Source: Deltaproteobacteria bacterium GWA2_54_12 | GTDB taxonomy: Bacteria; Desulfobacterota; GWC2-55-46 | Direction: 5' to 3' | Assembly (NCBI GenBank): GCA_001795535.1 | Contig: MGPK01000017.1 | Location: 26,605 to 77,027 of the forward strand | DNA: 50,423 nt | Shown: piece by piece, positions 24,211 through 32,730 of the stretch | Layout: the number at the start of each line of letters is the position of its first letter | How positions within the stretch are numbered: position 1 is the first letter of the stretch | Translations under genes and position numbers: made by a program | The notes under the pieces: generated by a model | What the model was told of the DNA's origin: nothing | Database searches by the model: none | The model's input: the letters and a program-made list of their open reading frames with translations, nothing else

Positions 24211-26238
24211 TCAGCTCCTTGCGGCCCTCAAGGTGAAGGCGGCCTCATTGTATCCTCTCCAGACCCACCATGCCGTGTCGTCGAACTCGCCGAGCGAATG
24301 GTAGACCCTGAGAAAGAATGAATCCTCCGCGGGAAGCTCAAGGTATTTGAGCATGGGCACCGTGAAGAGCTTTGATTTGTCAGTCAGTATCTCAATCGAT
24401 TTCGTACTGTCGCCTATCCTCACCCAGCCGTCGGTGGCGCCGAGGCATGACGAGGCGGAAACGCTCTGGCTTACGGGTTCGTCGTGCGTAAGCGCGTGCC
24501 CCTTCAGATAAAACTTCTCGGCCCCTGCCCCGCCGTTTACAGTTTCGAACCAGAGCGTATCCCTGTCGAAGGCCGACGGCATGAAGGTGAATATGCCAGC
24601 CCTGAGGGATGACGCGACAAGTCCGTTGACCTTGAGCCTGTAGGTCACCTTGACCTCCAGGCCGGTCTTGAATATCTCGTATTTTTTCCAGAGAATCCCT
24701 ATCTCAAGCGGCGTCTTTATCACGAGGCTTACCTTTTCCAGGCTCTCTTCCAGAGAAGCCGTCGAAGCGCTGAGGTCGGTAGTCTTTTTGCCTTCCCTCG
24801 AAGAATGTATAAGATGGCCGCTGAAAAAATCCGCGCCCAGGCTTATGTCCTCGTAATGTCCGTGCGGCAAAGTGCCGATGAGCGGCGTTTGGCAGACCTG
24901 CGGGAAAGCAAGTGATTTAAGCGCGTGGCCCTTTGTTTCCATGAACTCGGCGACGACAGTGCCCGTATCTATCCGCAGTACCTTGCCATCAGAGGCGATA
25001 GCCGCGGCTTTTCCTTTTGACGCGAGCTGCTCTTCAACAACAGCGTTGTGGCCTGTCATAGAGTTGAAATTGCCTCCGTAGACCCAGGAAAGAAGAGGCA
25101 TCCTCTCGGTGTGGTTTCCAAGGAGCCTTTCGGTTTCTATCTTGAGCCAGCCGAGCCTGTTCTGAAACCAGGCGAACTTCTCGTCTATGGTATTTGTCCT
25201 GAAGTCGCTTCCCCACAGCTCGCAGAGGACTTCCTTGAAATGCTCAAGAGTGTCCTTTTCAAGCGCGCCCTGCTCCATGAGGGCCCGGATGCTTTCATAT
25301 ACCCTGTGGCACTCGGTATTGATGTGCACGCTGTCCCTTCCGGCGGCTGCCCAGCGCAAGGGGTTGTACTTGTCCTGCTTCTTGCATACGACCGGAGTTT
25401 CAACGGATTCGAGCTTTATTATGGCTGCTCGCCTGTGCTCCCTCGAAGAGGCGAGAATTTTTGAGGGGGTCGTAAGCTCAAAACGGCCGTCCCTGGCTAT
25501 CCTCTCAAGCAAGAGCTCAAGTTTTTTATATTCATCCTCGCGCGTTGCGTCCGCTCCCGGCCTGTAGCTGAAGACCTCTGCGTCGTTCGTGTAAAGCGGG
25601 AAGGACCTGTCCTCGCCTGCGGCGCAATGCGAGTTGAGGAATTCAAAGTACTCGTCTTCGGTTATCTCGCCGTGCACGCACCTCTGGAATTTCTGGAACG
25701 CGATGGAATGGCTCCAGAGGACATCTATGTCGGCCTTGAGCCCGGCAGCCCTCTGGGGATGGTAAAGGTACTCTTTTGGGTAATGGTTATGCTGGTGCGC
25801 GTTGTTCCAGTCCATTATGAAGGCGTCATATCCGGCTTCCCTGTAAAGGTCTATAAGCCCTCTGGAAAAAGTCTGCTCGTTCACCAGTGCCGTCCTCGGC
25901 CTTCTGCCAAGGAGGTCCTGGTAGTACCTGTTCCCTATCTCAAGGTTCCACCTGTTGACATCCGTGGGGATGAGCGGGAAGATGGCCTGCGAGTAGCCAG
26001 AGCCGATGAATTCGCATTTTCCTGCCTGCCAGAGCGAGCGCAGCCGCTCGATAAACGACGGGTCTATCCGGTTGACCTCTTTCAAAGTCCACGCGGTCAT
26101 CTCTATGGCAATTGGGAAGCCTTTTTCAGCCATATCGAGAAGCGGCGAATAGCACCTTTCAACGACCTTCGGGAAATGCTCCCTGGGGATCATCGAAAAC
26201 GCGAGATTGCAATGAAAGAGAGTATAGAGTTTAAGCAT
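24211..26238 (-). CDS. Glycoside hydrolase family 57 protein
   Basis: The 675-residue protein has the GH57 motifs in order: FHCNLAFS (8-15), FIGSGYSQAIFP (77-88), VNEQTF with candidate nucleophile Glu121, and YTNDAEVF with candidate acid Asp219. A helical domain and a large C-terminal beta domain follow. GH57 enzymes act on alpha-glucans or, in some cases, alpha-galactosides. A member inside a nonulosonate operon, one base after the iolB-like gene and four before maf, is unusual. It could trim or rebuild the flagellin glycan, or provide precursor from glycogen. No signal peptide is present, so it is cytoplasmic. Confidence 0.82.
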   Translation of the reverse strand: MLKLYTLFHCNLAFSMIPREHFPKVVERCYSPLLDMAEKGFPIAIEMTAWTLKEVNRIDPSFIERLRSLWQAGKCEFIGSGYSQAIFPLIPTDVNRWNLEIGNRYYQDLLGRRPRTALVNEQTFSRGLIDLYREAGYDAFIMDWNNAHQHNHYPKEYLYHPQRAAGLKADIDVLWSHSIAFQKFQRCVHGEITEDEYFEFLNSHCAAGEDRSFPLYTNDAEVFSYRPGADATREDEYKKLELLLERIARDGRFELTTPSKILASSREHRRAAIIKLESVETPVVCKKQDKYNPLRWAAAGRDSVHINTECHRVYESIRALMEQGALEKDTLEHFKEVLCELWGSDFRTNTIDEKFAWFQNRLGWLKIETERLLGNHTERMPLLSWVYGGNFNSMTGHNAVVEEQLASKGKAAAIASDGKVLRIDTGTVVAEFMETKGHALKSLAFPQVCQTPLIGTLPHGHYEDISLGADFFSGHLIHSSREGKKTTDLSASTASLEESLEKVSLVIKTPLEIGILWKKYEIFKTGLEVKVTYRLKVNGLVASSLRAGIFTFMPSAFDRDTLWFETVNGGAGAEKFYLKGHALTHDEPVSQSVSASSCLGATDGWVRIGDSTKSIEILTDKSKLFTVPMLKYLELPAEDSFFLRVYHSLGEFDDTAWWVWRGYNEAAFTLRAARS

Positions 26239-26239
26239 T

Positions 26240-27019
26240 TTATTTACCTTCGAGCCATTTGTATTCGGGGTCGGTGTTCGGCATTAAAACTCTGCCTTCG
26301 CCAGCGAGAAACCAGAGATAATAAAGGCCGTAACCCGGCATGGCGGACACTGGGTGATAGCCCCAGGGTATCGTCACGGCGTCATAATCCTTCACTTTGA
26401 AAGAATGGCTTCCCTCTTTGCCGTATATGGTCTGCGTGCCAAAACCCTCGGAAGGGTTGAGCCTGAACAGGTATATCTCTTCCATCTTCGCTTCCACGCC
26501 GGGTATCGCGGTGTCGTGCTTGTGCGGCGGGAAGCTCGACCAGCCGCCCGGCCTGTTGAATGTCTCCCCGATGACGAGCCTTGAAGCAGGAGCGTCCGCG
26601 CCGACAATATCAACGACCTTTCTTTCCCAGTTCTCTTTGCCGACAGTCTTTTCCTTCGTCATCTCAGGGGAGATGAAAAAGGGCTCGCCTTTTTCCGAAG
26701 TCCTTGCCTTGCAGATGGCAATCTCCGTCGGTCTGTCCGCGGTAAAGATTGCCTCGCTATCAATGGGCAGGCATAACGCTGAGGCCGTCTCTGTGAAAAC
26801 GCTCTCCCTTTTGAGCCTGTACTCGTGGCCTTGGGTTTTCACAGAAGCCTCCCCGCTCAGGATGACTGCCGCCGCCTCAGACCCTTTGGTTGAAAAATGA
26901 AACGACTCTCCGGAGCTGAGGACCAGCAGGTCAAGGCTCAGGAGGCCGAGCTCGCCTTCGGATATTACGGTATTGAGCCCGCTTTCTCTTTTCGCGCTGA
27001 TTTGAATGGGATTAAGCAT
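26240..27019 (-). CDS. IolB-like 5-deoxy-glucuronate isomerase family protein
   Basis: The 259-residue bicupin belongs to the IolB/KduI fold. Metal ligands are visible in the second cupin: His166 and His168 in PPHKHD, Glu180 or Glu181 in MEEIYLF, and His222 in WGYHPV. GFGTQTIYG is also typical. Known IolB converts 5-deoxy-glucuronate in inositol breakdown. No other iol gene is here, so I infer an aldose-ketose isomerase recruited to sugar synthesis. It overlaps the ATP-grasp gene by 8 bp and sits one base before the GH57 gene. Confidence 0.8.
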   Translation of the reverse strand: MLNPIQISAKRESGLNTVISEGELGLLSLDLLVLSSGESFHFSTKGSEAAAVILSGEASVKTQGHEYRLKRESVFTETASALCLPIDSEAIFTADRPTEIAICKARTSEKGEPFFISPEMTKEKTVGKENWERKVVDIVGADAPASRLVIGETFNRPGGWSSFPPHKHDTAIPGVEAKMEEIYLFRLNPSEGFGTQTIYGKEGSHSFKVKDYDAVTIPWGYHPVSAMPGYGLYYLWFLAGEGRVLMPNTDPEYKWLEGK

Positions 27020-28235
27020 ATTTTTTCTCTGACACCGTATCGATAAGGACGGTGTCCGCCGCCTTCTGCCAGTTTCCTTCAGCCTGTGTCCTGTCTTCTC
27101 CAGACGCTATGATGTAGCAGACCCTGTGGCCGCAGTTGCGATACGGCTGGATGACCTCGCCCTCGCCGACCATCATGAATATCTCTTCGACGCCGGGAAG
27201 GGCTTTGGCTTCCTTAACGCCTGTAATCGACCTTATGAGGCCCGGGGCCGGAAATACCGCCTTGCATATCGTTACCCTGTCTTTTGAGGGAGTGTAGTAT
27301 TTTTCCTTCACTTCAAGGCCGGTAGCCAGTGCCAGCGCCATCTTCTGCGGCTCAAGGCCGGTGGCCGAAGGGGTCGTGTACTGCGAATGAAACCCGCCGG
27401 AAAGGCGGGCCGGAAGCTCGAGGACCATCGGCCCTTTTCTGGTCATTATGGTATCGGCCTTGTACGGGCCGAAGTCTATGCCAAGGGAGGTGGCCGCGTC
27501 CTGCACAACTTTATAAAGCTCTTCCTGAACCGCAGGTGAAAACGCGCTCGGGTTGGTGTGGCCTGTCTCTATGGGGAACGCCCCAAACCCGAAGTGCCTG
27601 TCAACTATGCCGAACCGGTAGTGCTTTCCGTTCCAGACGATAAGCTCGACGCTCTGCTCGTCGCCTTCAACGAACTCTTCTATGAGCGCGGTCCCGGTGG
27701 TCGAATGGTTCTTCGCGTCCCTGAGCGCGTCCTCAAGCTCGTCTATCGAATCTATGCGCCTCGAGCCCCTTGAGGCGGCGTTGTCTATGGCCTTGACCAT
27801 GCAGGGCAGCCCTGTCTTTTTGAGCGCGGCCCTGGCTTCCTCGATATTGCTGACCTCTTCCGCCCACGGCGTAGGGATGCCGTCCGCGAGCCATTGCGTT
27901 TTCATGAGAGACTTGTTATTCGACCTCTCAGCCGTCTCCATCGATATTCCCGGAAGGCCGAGCGCGTTCGACACGGCAGCCGCAGTAATGGCTACATCCG
28001 CGCCAGCGACGACGCCTGATATGTTGAACCTCTTTTTATTGTGCGCTGCCCACTCGGCGTGAGCCCACGCGCTCTTGATGTCGAGCGTCAGGGCAAAGTC
28101 AGCCTCCTTAAAGCCTTCGGCGTCAGCGTTCCTGTCGGAAGCGATAACGAAAAGGCCCATATCCTTGGCCTTCCTTATCATCGGGAGCTGCATTACTCCG
28201 GCCCCGAGTATCATAACGGCCTTTTTCGTCATCAT
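27012..28235 (-). CDS. ATP-grasp ligase, CarB/PylC-like
   Basis: It has a pre-ATP-grasp Rossmann domain (AVMILGAGVMQLPMIRKAKDMG, with VIASDRNADA), an ATP-binding domain (LPCMVKAIDNAASRGSRRI near 145) and the metal-binding strand VLELPARLSGG near 275. Such enzymes make an acyl phosphate and join it to an amine. I chose the ATG at 28235, which overlaps the TGA of the SDR gene in an ATGA and gives 407 residues. Another in-frame ATG lies at 28244. With no PseH acetyltransferase in the operon, this ligase is a candidate to acylate the free sugar amine (inference). Confidence 0.85.
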   Translation of the reverse strand: MMTKKAVMILGAGVMQLPMIRKAKDMGLFVIASDRNADAEGFKEADFALTLDIKSAWAHAEWAAHNKKRFNISGVVAGADVAITAAAVSNALGLPGISMETAERSNNKSLMKTQWLADGIPTPWAEEVSNIEEARAALKKTGLPCMVKAIDNAASRGSRRIDSIDELEDALRDAKNHSTTGTALIEEFVEGDEQSVELIVWNGKHYRFGIVDRHFGFGAFPIETGHTNPSAFSPAVQEELYKVVQDAATSLGIDFGPYKADTIMTRKGPMVLELPARLSGGFHSQYTTPSATGLEPQKMALALATGLEVKEKYYTPSKDRVTICKAVFPAPGLIRSITGVKEAKALPGVEEIFMMVGEGEVIQPYRNCGHRVCYIIASGEDRTQAEGNWQKAADTVLIDTVSEKKYA

Positions 28236-28996
28236 ATCCCCCATGCCAGGAAACCTCCGTCAACTGGAATTACCGCGCCTGTCACGAAGTCAGACGCCTT
28301 TGAAGAAAGATAAACGGCGGTACCGGCCAACTCGTCCGGCGTGCCGAGGCGTTTCATCGGAGTATTCGAAAGTATCCTTTCAAGCCGCTCTCCGACGAGC
28401 ACCTTCGCGTTCAACGCCGTCCTGAACACGCCGGGTGCTATGGCGTTGACCTGGATGTTGAAGGGAGCAAGCTCGACGGCAAGGTTCTTGGTGAGAAGGA
28501 TTACCCCGGCCTTTGAAGAGGTATAGGCTGCGGCGTCCTTCAAGGCAACGAACGACCCGAGCGAGGCGATATTGATTATCTTTCCCCTGCCCTGCACCTT
28601 CATCTGCGTGCCAACGGCGCGGCAGACCCTGAACGAGCCGGTGAGGTTCGTCTCAATGACCCTGGACCATTCCTCGTCGGTGACTTCAAGAGTGTCCTTC
28701 TTGAGGTGGACGCCAGCAGAATTGACGAGTATGTCTATGTGTCCGTACTCCTCGACAGTCCTGCTTACCGCGTCGTTCACGGAATCGGTATCCAGTATGT
28801 CCATGGGCACGGCAACTGCCTTGCCGCCAGCTTTTGTTATCATGCTGACGGTCTCATTGAGCTTTACGGAGTCCCTGCCTGAGACGGCGACATAAGCGCC
28901 AGCCGAGGCCAAGCCAACTGCTATGGCCTGCCCGAGCCCGCTTCCTCCGCCGGTGACGAATGCGGCTTTGCCTTCAAGGCTGAACAGGTCTGTCAA
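28232..28996 (-). CDS. Short-chain dehydrogenase/reductase
   Basis: The 254-residue classical SDR has the NAD(P)-binding TGGGSGLG near 15-22, NSAG near 87, the catalytic Ser in INIASLGS, and the YTSSK pair near 152-156. It is similar in layout to PtmA and to sugar or 3-oxoacyl reductases. The start is a TTG that overlaps the TGA of the upstream methyltransferase gene, with GAGGAGG nine bases before. Within the operon it may oxidise or reduce a sugar carbon or a side-chain acid. Confidence 0.88.
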   Translation of the reverse strand: MTDLFSLEGKAAFVTGGGSGLGQAIAVGLASAGAYVAVSGRDSVKLNETVSMITKAGGKAVAVPMDILDTDSVNDAVSRTVEEYGHIDILVNSAGVHLKKDTLEVTDEEWSRVIETNLTGSFRVCRAVGTQMKVQGRGKIINIASLGSFVALKDAAAYTSSKAGVILLTKNLAVELAPFNIQVNAIAPGVFRTALNAKVLVGERLERILSNTPMKRLGTPDELAGTAVYLSSKASDFVTGAVIPVDGGFLAWGI

Positions 28997-29817
28997 TTGT
29001 CAGTCCTCCTCGCGCGCACAACAATTGTGTCACCTATGCCCATGCGCTTGGCGATAGTATCCATCGCGCGCTTGTTAACATCGGGTATGGAGCCCTTGGG
29101 GTTGCAGCTGCCGAACCTGACCCAGCTTACAACCGAAAAGCCTGTGTCAGAAAGGAGCTTGAACAAAGACTCTTGAGAGAACAGGTGCAAATGCTGCACC
29201 GGAAGATAGTAGAGCCACTTGTCGCCGAAAAGCTCGGAGACCATCCCGGTGCACGGCGTCTGGAGAATGACCTCGCCGCCCGGGGCAAGCAGGGAGCGCG
29301 TCTTTTCGAGTACCTGCCTGGGGTTGGAGACATGCTCTATGACATCCCAGTAGGTAAGCATGTCGAACTCCCCTTCCATCTTGAAGAGGTCCTTGACGAG
29401 GCAATTGAGCCCGGCTTCTTTCCCGGCATTGACCATCTCTTCCGAGATGTCTATGCCAATGGACTGCATCCCGAACTTCGCCGTGTACTCCATGAACTGA
29501 CCGTTAGCGCAGCCTACATCAAGGAGCTTTTTGTCGCTGAGTTTGGAAAGGTCCATCCTGAGGTCCGCGAAAGTAAGAGACTTTTCAGCGAAGTATGTCT
29601 CCCTGTACTCTTTGGTGAAGTGCAGGTGATGGCCCAGGTTGTTGAATTGTTTGGTCATGTAGCCGGAGTCGTAAAACTTTTCTATCTCGGCGGCCGACGG
29701 ATAGGAGGCCATCCTCTCTACCCCGCACCCGGCGCACCTTACGTACTGGCAGCCGTCTACCACGGCAACCAGGCGGGCTTCATTCGTTCCGCATAGCCTG
29801 CAAGAGTCGTTAGCCAT
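28993..29817 (-). CDS. Class I SAM-dependent methyltransferase with N-terminal zinc ribbon
   Basis: In this 274-residue protein four Cys at 6, 9, 28 and 31 (CRLC, CAGC) form a zinc ribbon. The SAM-binding motif LLDVGCANGQFMEY lies near 96, then DMLTYWDVIEHVSNP. This ribbon-plus-methyltransferase layout is frequent in sugar O- or C-methyltransferases of surface-glycan loci. It overlaps the upstream methyltransferase gene by 8 bp. Confidence 0.85.
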   Translation of the reverse strand: MANDSCRLCGTNEARLVAVVDGCQYVRCAGCGVERMASYPSAAEIEKFYDSGYMTKQFNNLGHHLHFTKEYRETYFAEKSLTFADLRMDLSKLSDKKLLDVGCANGQFMEYTAKFGMQSIGIDISEEMVNAGKEAGLNCLVKDLFKMEGEFDMLTYWDVIEHVSNPRQVLEKTRSLLAPGGEVILQTPCTGMVSELFGDKWLYYLPVQHLHLFSQESLFKLLSDTGFSVVSWVRFGSCNPKGSIPDVNKRAMDTIAKRMGIGDTIVVRARRTDN

Positions 29818-30712
29818 TACGCTTCTCCCCGTAGATTATCATTTCCCGTCCTATGCCGTGTTTTGCCATGAGCTCGTACATCTCCTTTTTGAAGCCCTTG
29901 AGCTCGGGCTCGCTGAGCATGAGGTCTAGCTTTTTTCTCCGCGCGTGGCTTGCCCTGCCGAGTTCGTCGTTCCCGACATAGTCGTCGCCCATGAGCAGGA
30001 AGAAGTCTATGGGGAACATCGAGGTCGCGCCGACGACATTGAAGCCTGTCTTTTCAAGAAGCGCCTTCATCGTGTCGAAATTGAAGTAGTTTATGTGGTG
30101 AGGAGGAGCGAGCCAGTACGGCTTGTAATGGAGCTTCTCCTTCAATACCTTCTGCACCGGGCTGTAGTCGTTCGGAACCACGCAGCAGATGAGGCCGCCC
30201 TCGTTCATGAGCGACCCGGCGGCCTTCAGTATCATCGACGGGTCTGGCACATGCTCAAGCACCTCCGAGAGATGGACCGCGTCAAACCTTTTCTTGAGGG
30301 CGGAGGCCAGGCCGGTGTCAAAAAAGGTGTTCATCACCTCAAGGCCCAAACTCCTCGCGTGCGCCGCAGCCCTGGAAGAAGGCTCCACGCCGAATCCCTT
30401 CCAGCCCCTTTCCATGCCTGCCTTGAGAAAATAGCCTGGGCCGCAGCCTATGTCTAGCACCGAGCGCCTGTTTTCGGGAAGCTTCGATTCGAAAAATTCG
30501 TACCTGTCGTTATAGACGCTATCCCACCAGGGCAGGTCTTCAATGACCCGCTCGATGAAAAGAGGTTTTTCGTCAGTGTAGTACTCCTCCCTGTAGACCT
30601 TGTCGAGCTCGTTTTCCGTCGGGACAGGGTTCAAGTGGATGAAACCGCAGTCAGAGCAGTCGAGAACGCTAAAACCGTTAGCCCTGTCAAGTACGCTTCC
30701 GCTGTGCATCAT
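29810..30712 (-). CDS. Class I SAM-dependent methyltransferase
   Basis: In this 300-residue protein the SAM motif VLDIGCGPGYFLKAG lies near 85, followed by FDAVHLSEVLEHVPDP near 142. The N-terminus has CSDCGF near 19-24, the second half of a zinc ribbon like that of the next gene, but the first Cys pair is missing. The ATG has AGGAG upstream, so this short start seems genuine. The protein is a paralogue-like partner of the following methyltransferase, and two methyl groups on one glycan, or on an acyl side chain, are possible. Confidence 0.85.
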   Translation of the reverse strand: MMHSGSVLDRANGFSVLDCSDCGFIHLNPVPTENELDKVYREEYYTDEKPLFIERVIEDLPWWDSVYNDRYEFFESKLPENRRSVLDIGCGPGYFLKAGMERGWKGFGVEPSSRAAAHARSLGLEVMNTFFDTGLASALKKRFDAVHLSEVLEHVPDPSMILKAAGSLMNEGGLICCVVPNDYSPVQKVLKEKLHYKPYWLAPPHHINYFNFDTMKALLEKTGFNVVGATSMFPIDFFLLMGDDYVGNDELGRASHARRKKLDLMLSEPELKGFKKEMYELMAKHGIGREMIIYGEKRNG

Positions 30713-30728
30713 TTCCTTACTCCTGGTA

Positions 30729-31715
30729 TCAGTTCTGTTGTTTTATTAAAGAGCGTATGAGATCCGCTATCCTTGAAGCGCCGTCTCCGTCGGTCAGGTT
30801 CCTTGCCTTCAGGGACATCTCCGTCCACGAGGCCGGGTTATCCCTGAAGCTTTCCGCTGCCTCTGATATATCCGCCGGGTTCAGGTCCCTGTAATAACCC
30901 AGGCTCCTGCTTATGCCAAGCTCATGAAGAGTAGCGAGGTCTTGAGCGTCGGACTCAAAGTTACCGATGAGGACGGAAGGTACGCCCATGTAAGCGAGTT
31001 CATAAACTGTCGTGCCGACAGCCGTAAATGCTATGTGCGAAGCCCTCATCAGCGGGGCCATGTCCCTTGCGTTGAATACGAAGATAAACCTTTCATTGCT
31101 TCTCTTTATAAACTCTTCCATGGTTTCCGTGATTTTGAAGGCAGGCCCGATGACTGTCGTGACCTCTATGCCTTCGATGTTCCAGAGAGCCTTCAGCGCC
31201 GTTTCCGTAAGATTGAACGGGTCTGACCCGCCCATGGTGACGAGCACCTTCAACGGGGCCGAGTGGACGAGTGGCTCTGTGCCTCTTGAGCGCCTGAAGT
31301 TGTCTCCGATGATGAGATAGCTGCTGCCGGAAAGAAGATTGCCGCTGCCTAGCCCCCTGTATACCGGAGTCGGCATTACGATAGCGTCGGCCTCCCCGGT
31401 CGAGCTGTTGTCTATGAGAACGACTTTCCTGCCTTCTTCCCTGAGGCTGCGGACCTGGGCGCTCACATCGCGCTTCGTGTCGATGACGACGACGCCGTTC
31501 GTAAGCCTGTTCGCGTGCCTGCCGGTCATCGGGTAGACTATGTGGAAAAGGGCTTCCTCGTTGAGCCGGTCGATGACCGGTCGTTCGTTGTTGACGAGAA
31601 AGTGCATGGGCATCTCCTCGGTCTCCAGCGCGTGGGCGATATTGATGCACCTCATCACATGCCCCATGCCGATGGAAGGGCCGCCCTCTGTCCAGAAGGT
31701 CACGCCGTTCTGCAT
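30729..31715 (-). CDS. pseG: PseG-like UDP-sugar hydrolase (UDP-2,4-diacetamido-2,4,6-trideoxy-beta-L-altropyranose hydrolase family)
   Basis: PseG removes UDP from the fully substituted altrose before condensation with phosphoenolpyruvate. The 328-residue GT-B-fold protein has SIGMGHVMRC at 14-23 with the likely catalytic His19, VLIDNSS in the first half, TMGGSDPFN near 170, and AVGTTVYELAYMGVPSVLI for nucleotide binding near 235. The match is to the PseG/SpsG family, and the acyl group accepted may differ from acetyl. It overlaps the Gfo/Idh gene by 16 bp. Confidence 0.85.
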   Translation of the reverse strand: MQNGVTFWTEGGPSIGMGHVMRCINIAHALETEEMPMHFLVNNERPVIDRLNEEALFHIVYPMTGRHANRLTNGVVVIDTKRDVSAQVRSLREEGRKVVLIDNSSTGEADAIVMPTPVYRGLGSGNLLSGSSYLIIGDNFRRSRGTEPLVHSAPLKVLVTMGGSDPFNLTETALKALWNIEGIEVTTVIGPAFKITETMEEFIKRSNERFIFVFNARDMAPLMRASHIAFTAVGTTVYELAYMGVPSVLIGNFESDAQDLATLHELGISRSLGYYRDLNPADISEAAESFRDNPASWTEMSLKARNLTDGDGASRIADLIRSLIKQQN

Positions 31716-32713
31716 ATTCTTTCGCGCTCCTCAAGGAGGTTTCTCGAACCCTTCACATCGAGGGCGAGCTTCAATGTCTTGTGCCCGTCTTTAATGTCAG
31801 CTTCGGGGGCCGTCTTTTTCTCGATGCAATCGAAAAAGTGCTTTGCTTCAGCCACGTACATCTCGTTTACCTGAAACGGCACCCTGCCGGAGTACCATTT
31901 TCCAAGCTCCGTCGAATAGGTCTCGACAGTGCCGGTAAGGAAGTCGGCCCTTATGGTGCCGGTGGAACCCGCGATGACCATCCTGTGCTGGTTGGCCCTC
32001 TGGAGGAAATCGGTCTGCCAGTTGGCTAATATGCCGTTCTTCAGCCTGAATATGGCTGTCGCGATATCTTCAACATCCATTTCAAGGTCGCTGACCTTGT
32101 CTACAAAGGCGTGCGACTCCTCGACCTCTCCGAAAAGCCACCTTATGTTGTCCAGGCCGTGTATGCTCGTAAGGATGACTCCGCCGCCGAGCTTTTTTCT
32201 CGCGGCGTACTCTATCCTGTAATCGGCGTTGGGGTGCCAGTCGGGCAGATAGTGGCCGCCAAAGTAGTTCACATGATAGACTCTGCCGACCACTTCGGAC
32301 AGGATAAGGCTCTTTACCTGCTGAAAGACAGGGTGGAACCTGTAGCACATGGCCATCATCGCCACAAGGCCACGCTCCTCGACGATTTTCTCCAGCTCTC
32401 CGATACCATCGAGAGTGTCGGAAAGCGGCTTTTCAATGAGGAGGTGCACGCCGTGGCGGGCAAGCTCTATCGCCATATTCAGGTGTAGCGACGAAGGTGT
32501 GCAGATGACCGCCGCCTGAGGGCCCTGAAGGAGCGCGTTCTTGAACTTCGTCGTCAGCACGGGGTTTTCAAGGCCGATGGAAGCCGCCTTCAACGACTCT
32601 TCACTGGTGTCGCAGAGTATGAAGTTGCGTATCCCCAGAGACATCAGGTTTTTAATATGCCGTCTTCCTATTGACCCGCAGCCTACGACCAGAACCCTTG
32701 TTTCCGCTATCAT
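31700..32713 (-). CDS. Gfo/Idh/MocA family NAD(P)-dependent oxidoreductase
   Basis: The Rossmann motif VLVVGCGSIGRRH is near the N-terminus and the family EKP motif (LLIEKPLSD) near 90. The C-terminal domain has HGLDNIRWLFG, where the His is the usual catalytic position. I chose the ATG at 32713 with AAAGGTGA upstream, which gives 337 residues. An ATG at 32731 overlapping the previous stop is possible. These enzymes oxidise sugar hydroxyls. Paired with the class III aminotransferase just upstream, it could make a keto sugar or keto acid that is then aminated (inference). Confidence 0.87.
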   Translation of the reverse strand: MIAETRVLVVGCGSIGRRHIKNLMSLGIRNFILCDTSEESLKAASIGLENPVLTTKFKNALLQGPQAAVICTPSSLHLNMAIELARHGVHLLIEKPLSDTLDGIGELEKIVEERGLVAMMAMCYRFHPVFQQVKSLILSEVVGRVYHVNYFGGHYLPDWHPNADYRIEYAARKKLGGGVILTSIHGLDNIRWLFGEVEESHAFVDKVSDLEMDVEDIATAIFRLKNGILANWQTDFLQRANQHRMVIAGSTGTIRADFLTGTVETYSTELGKWYSGRVPFQVNEMYVAEAKHFFDCIEKKTAPEADIKDGHKTLKLALDVKGSRNLLEERERICRTA

Positions 32714-32730
32714 CTGAGTGTCACCTTTCA

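Noticed and set aside
26240-27019. Taking the IolB-like gene as a sign of myo-inositol catabolism
   Set aside because: No iolC, iolD, iolE, iolG or iolA is nearby, and the gene is translationally embedded in the glycosylation operon.
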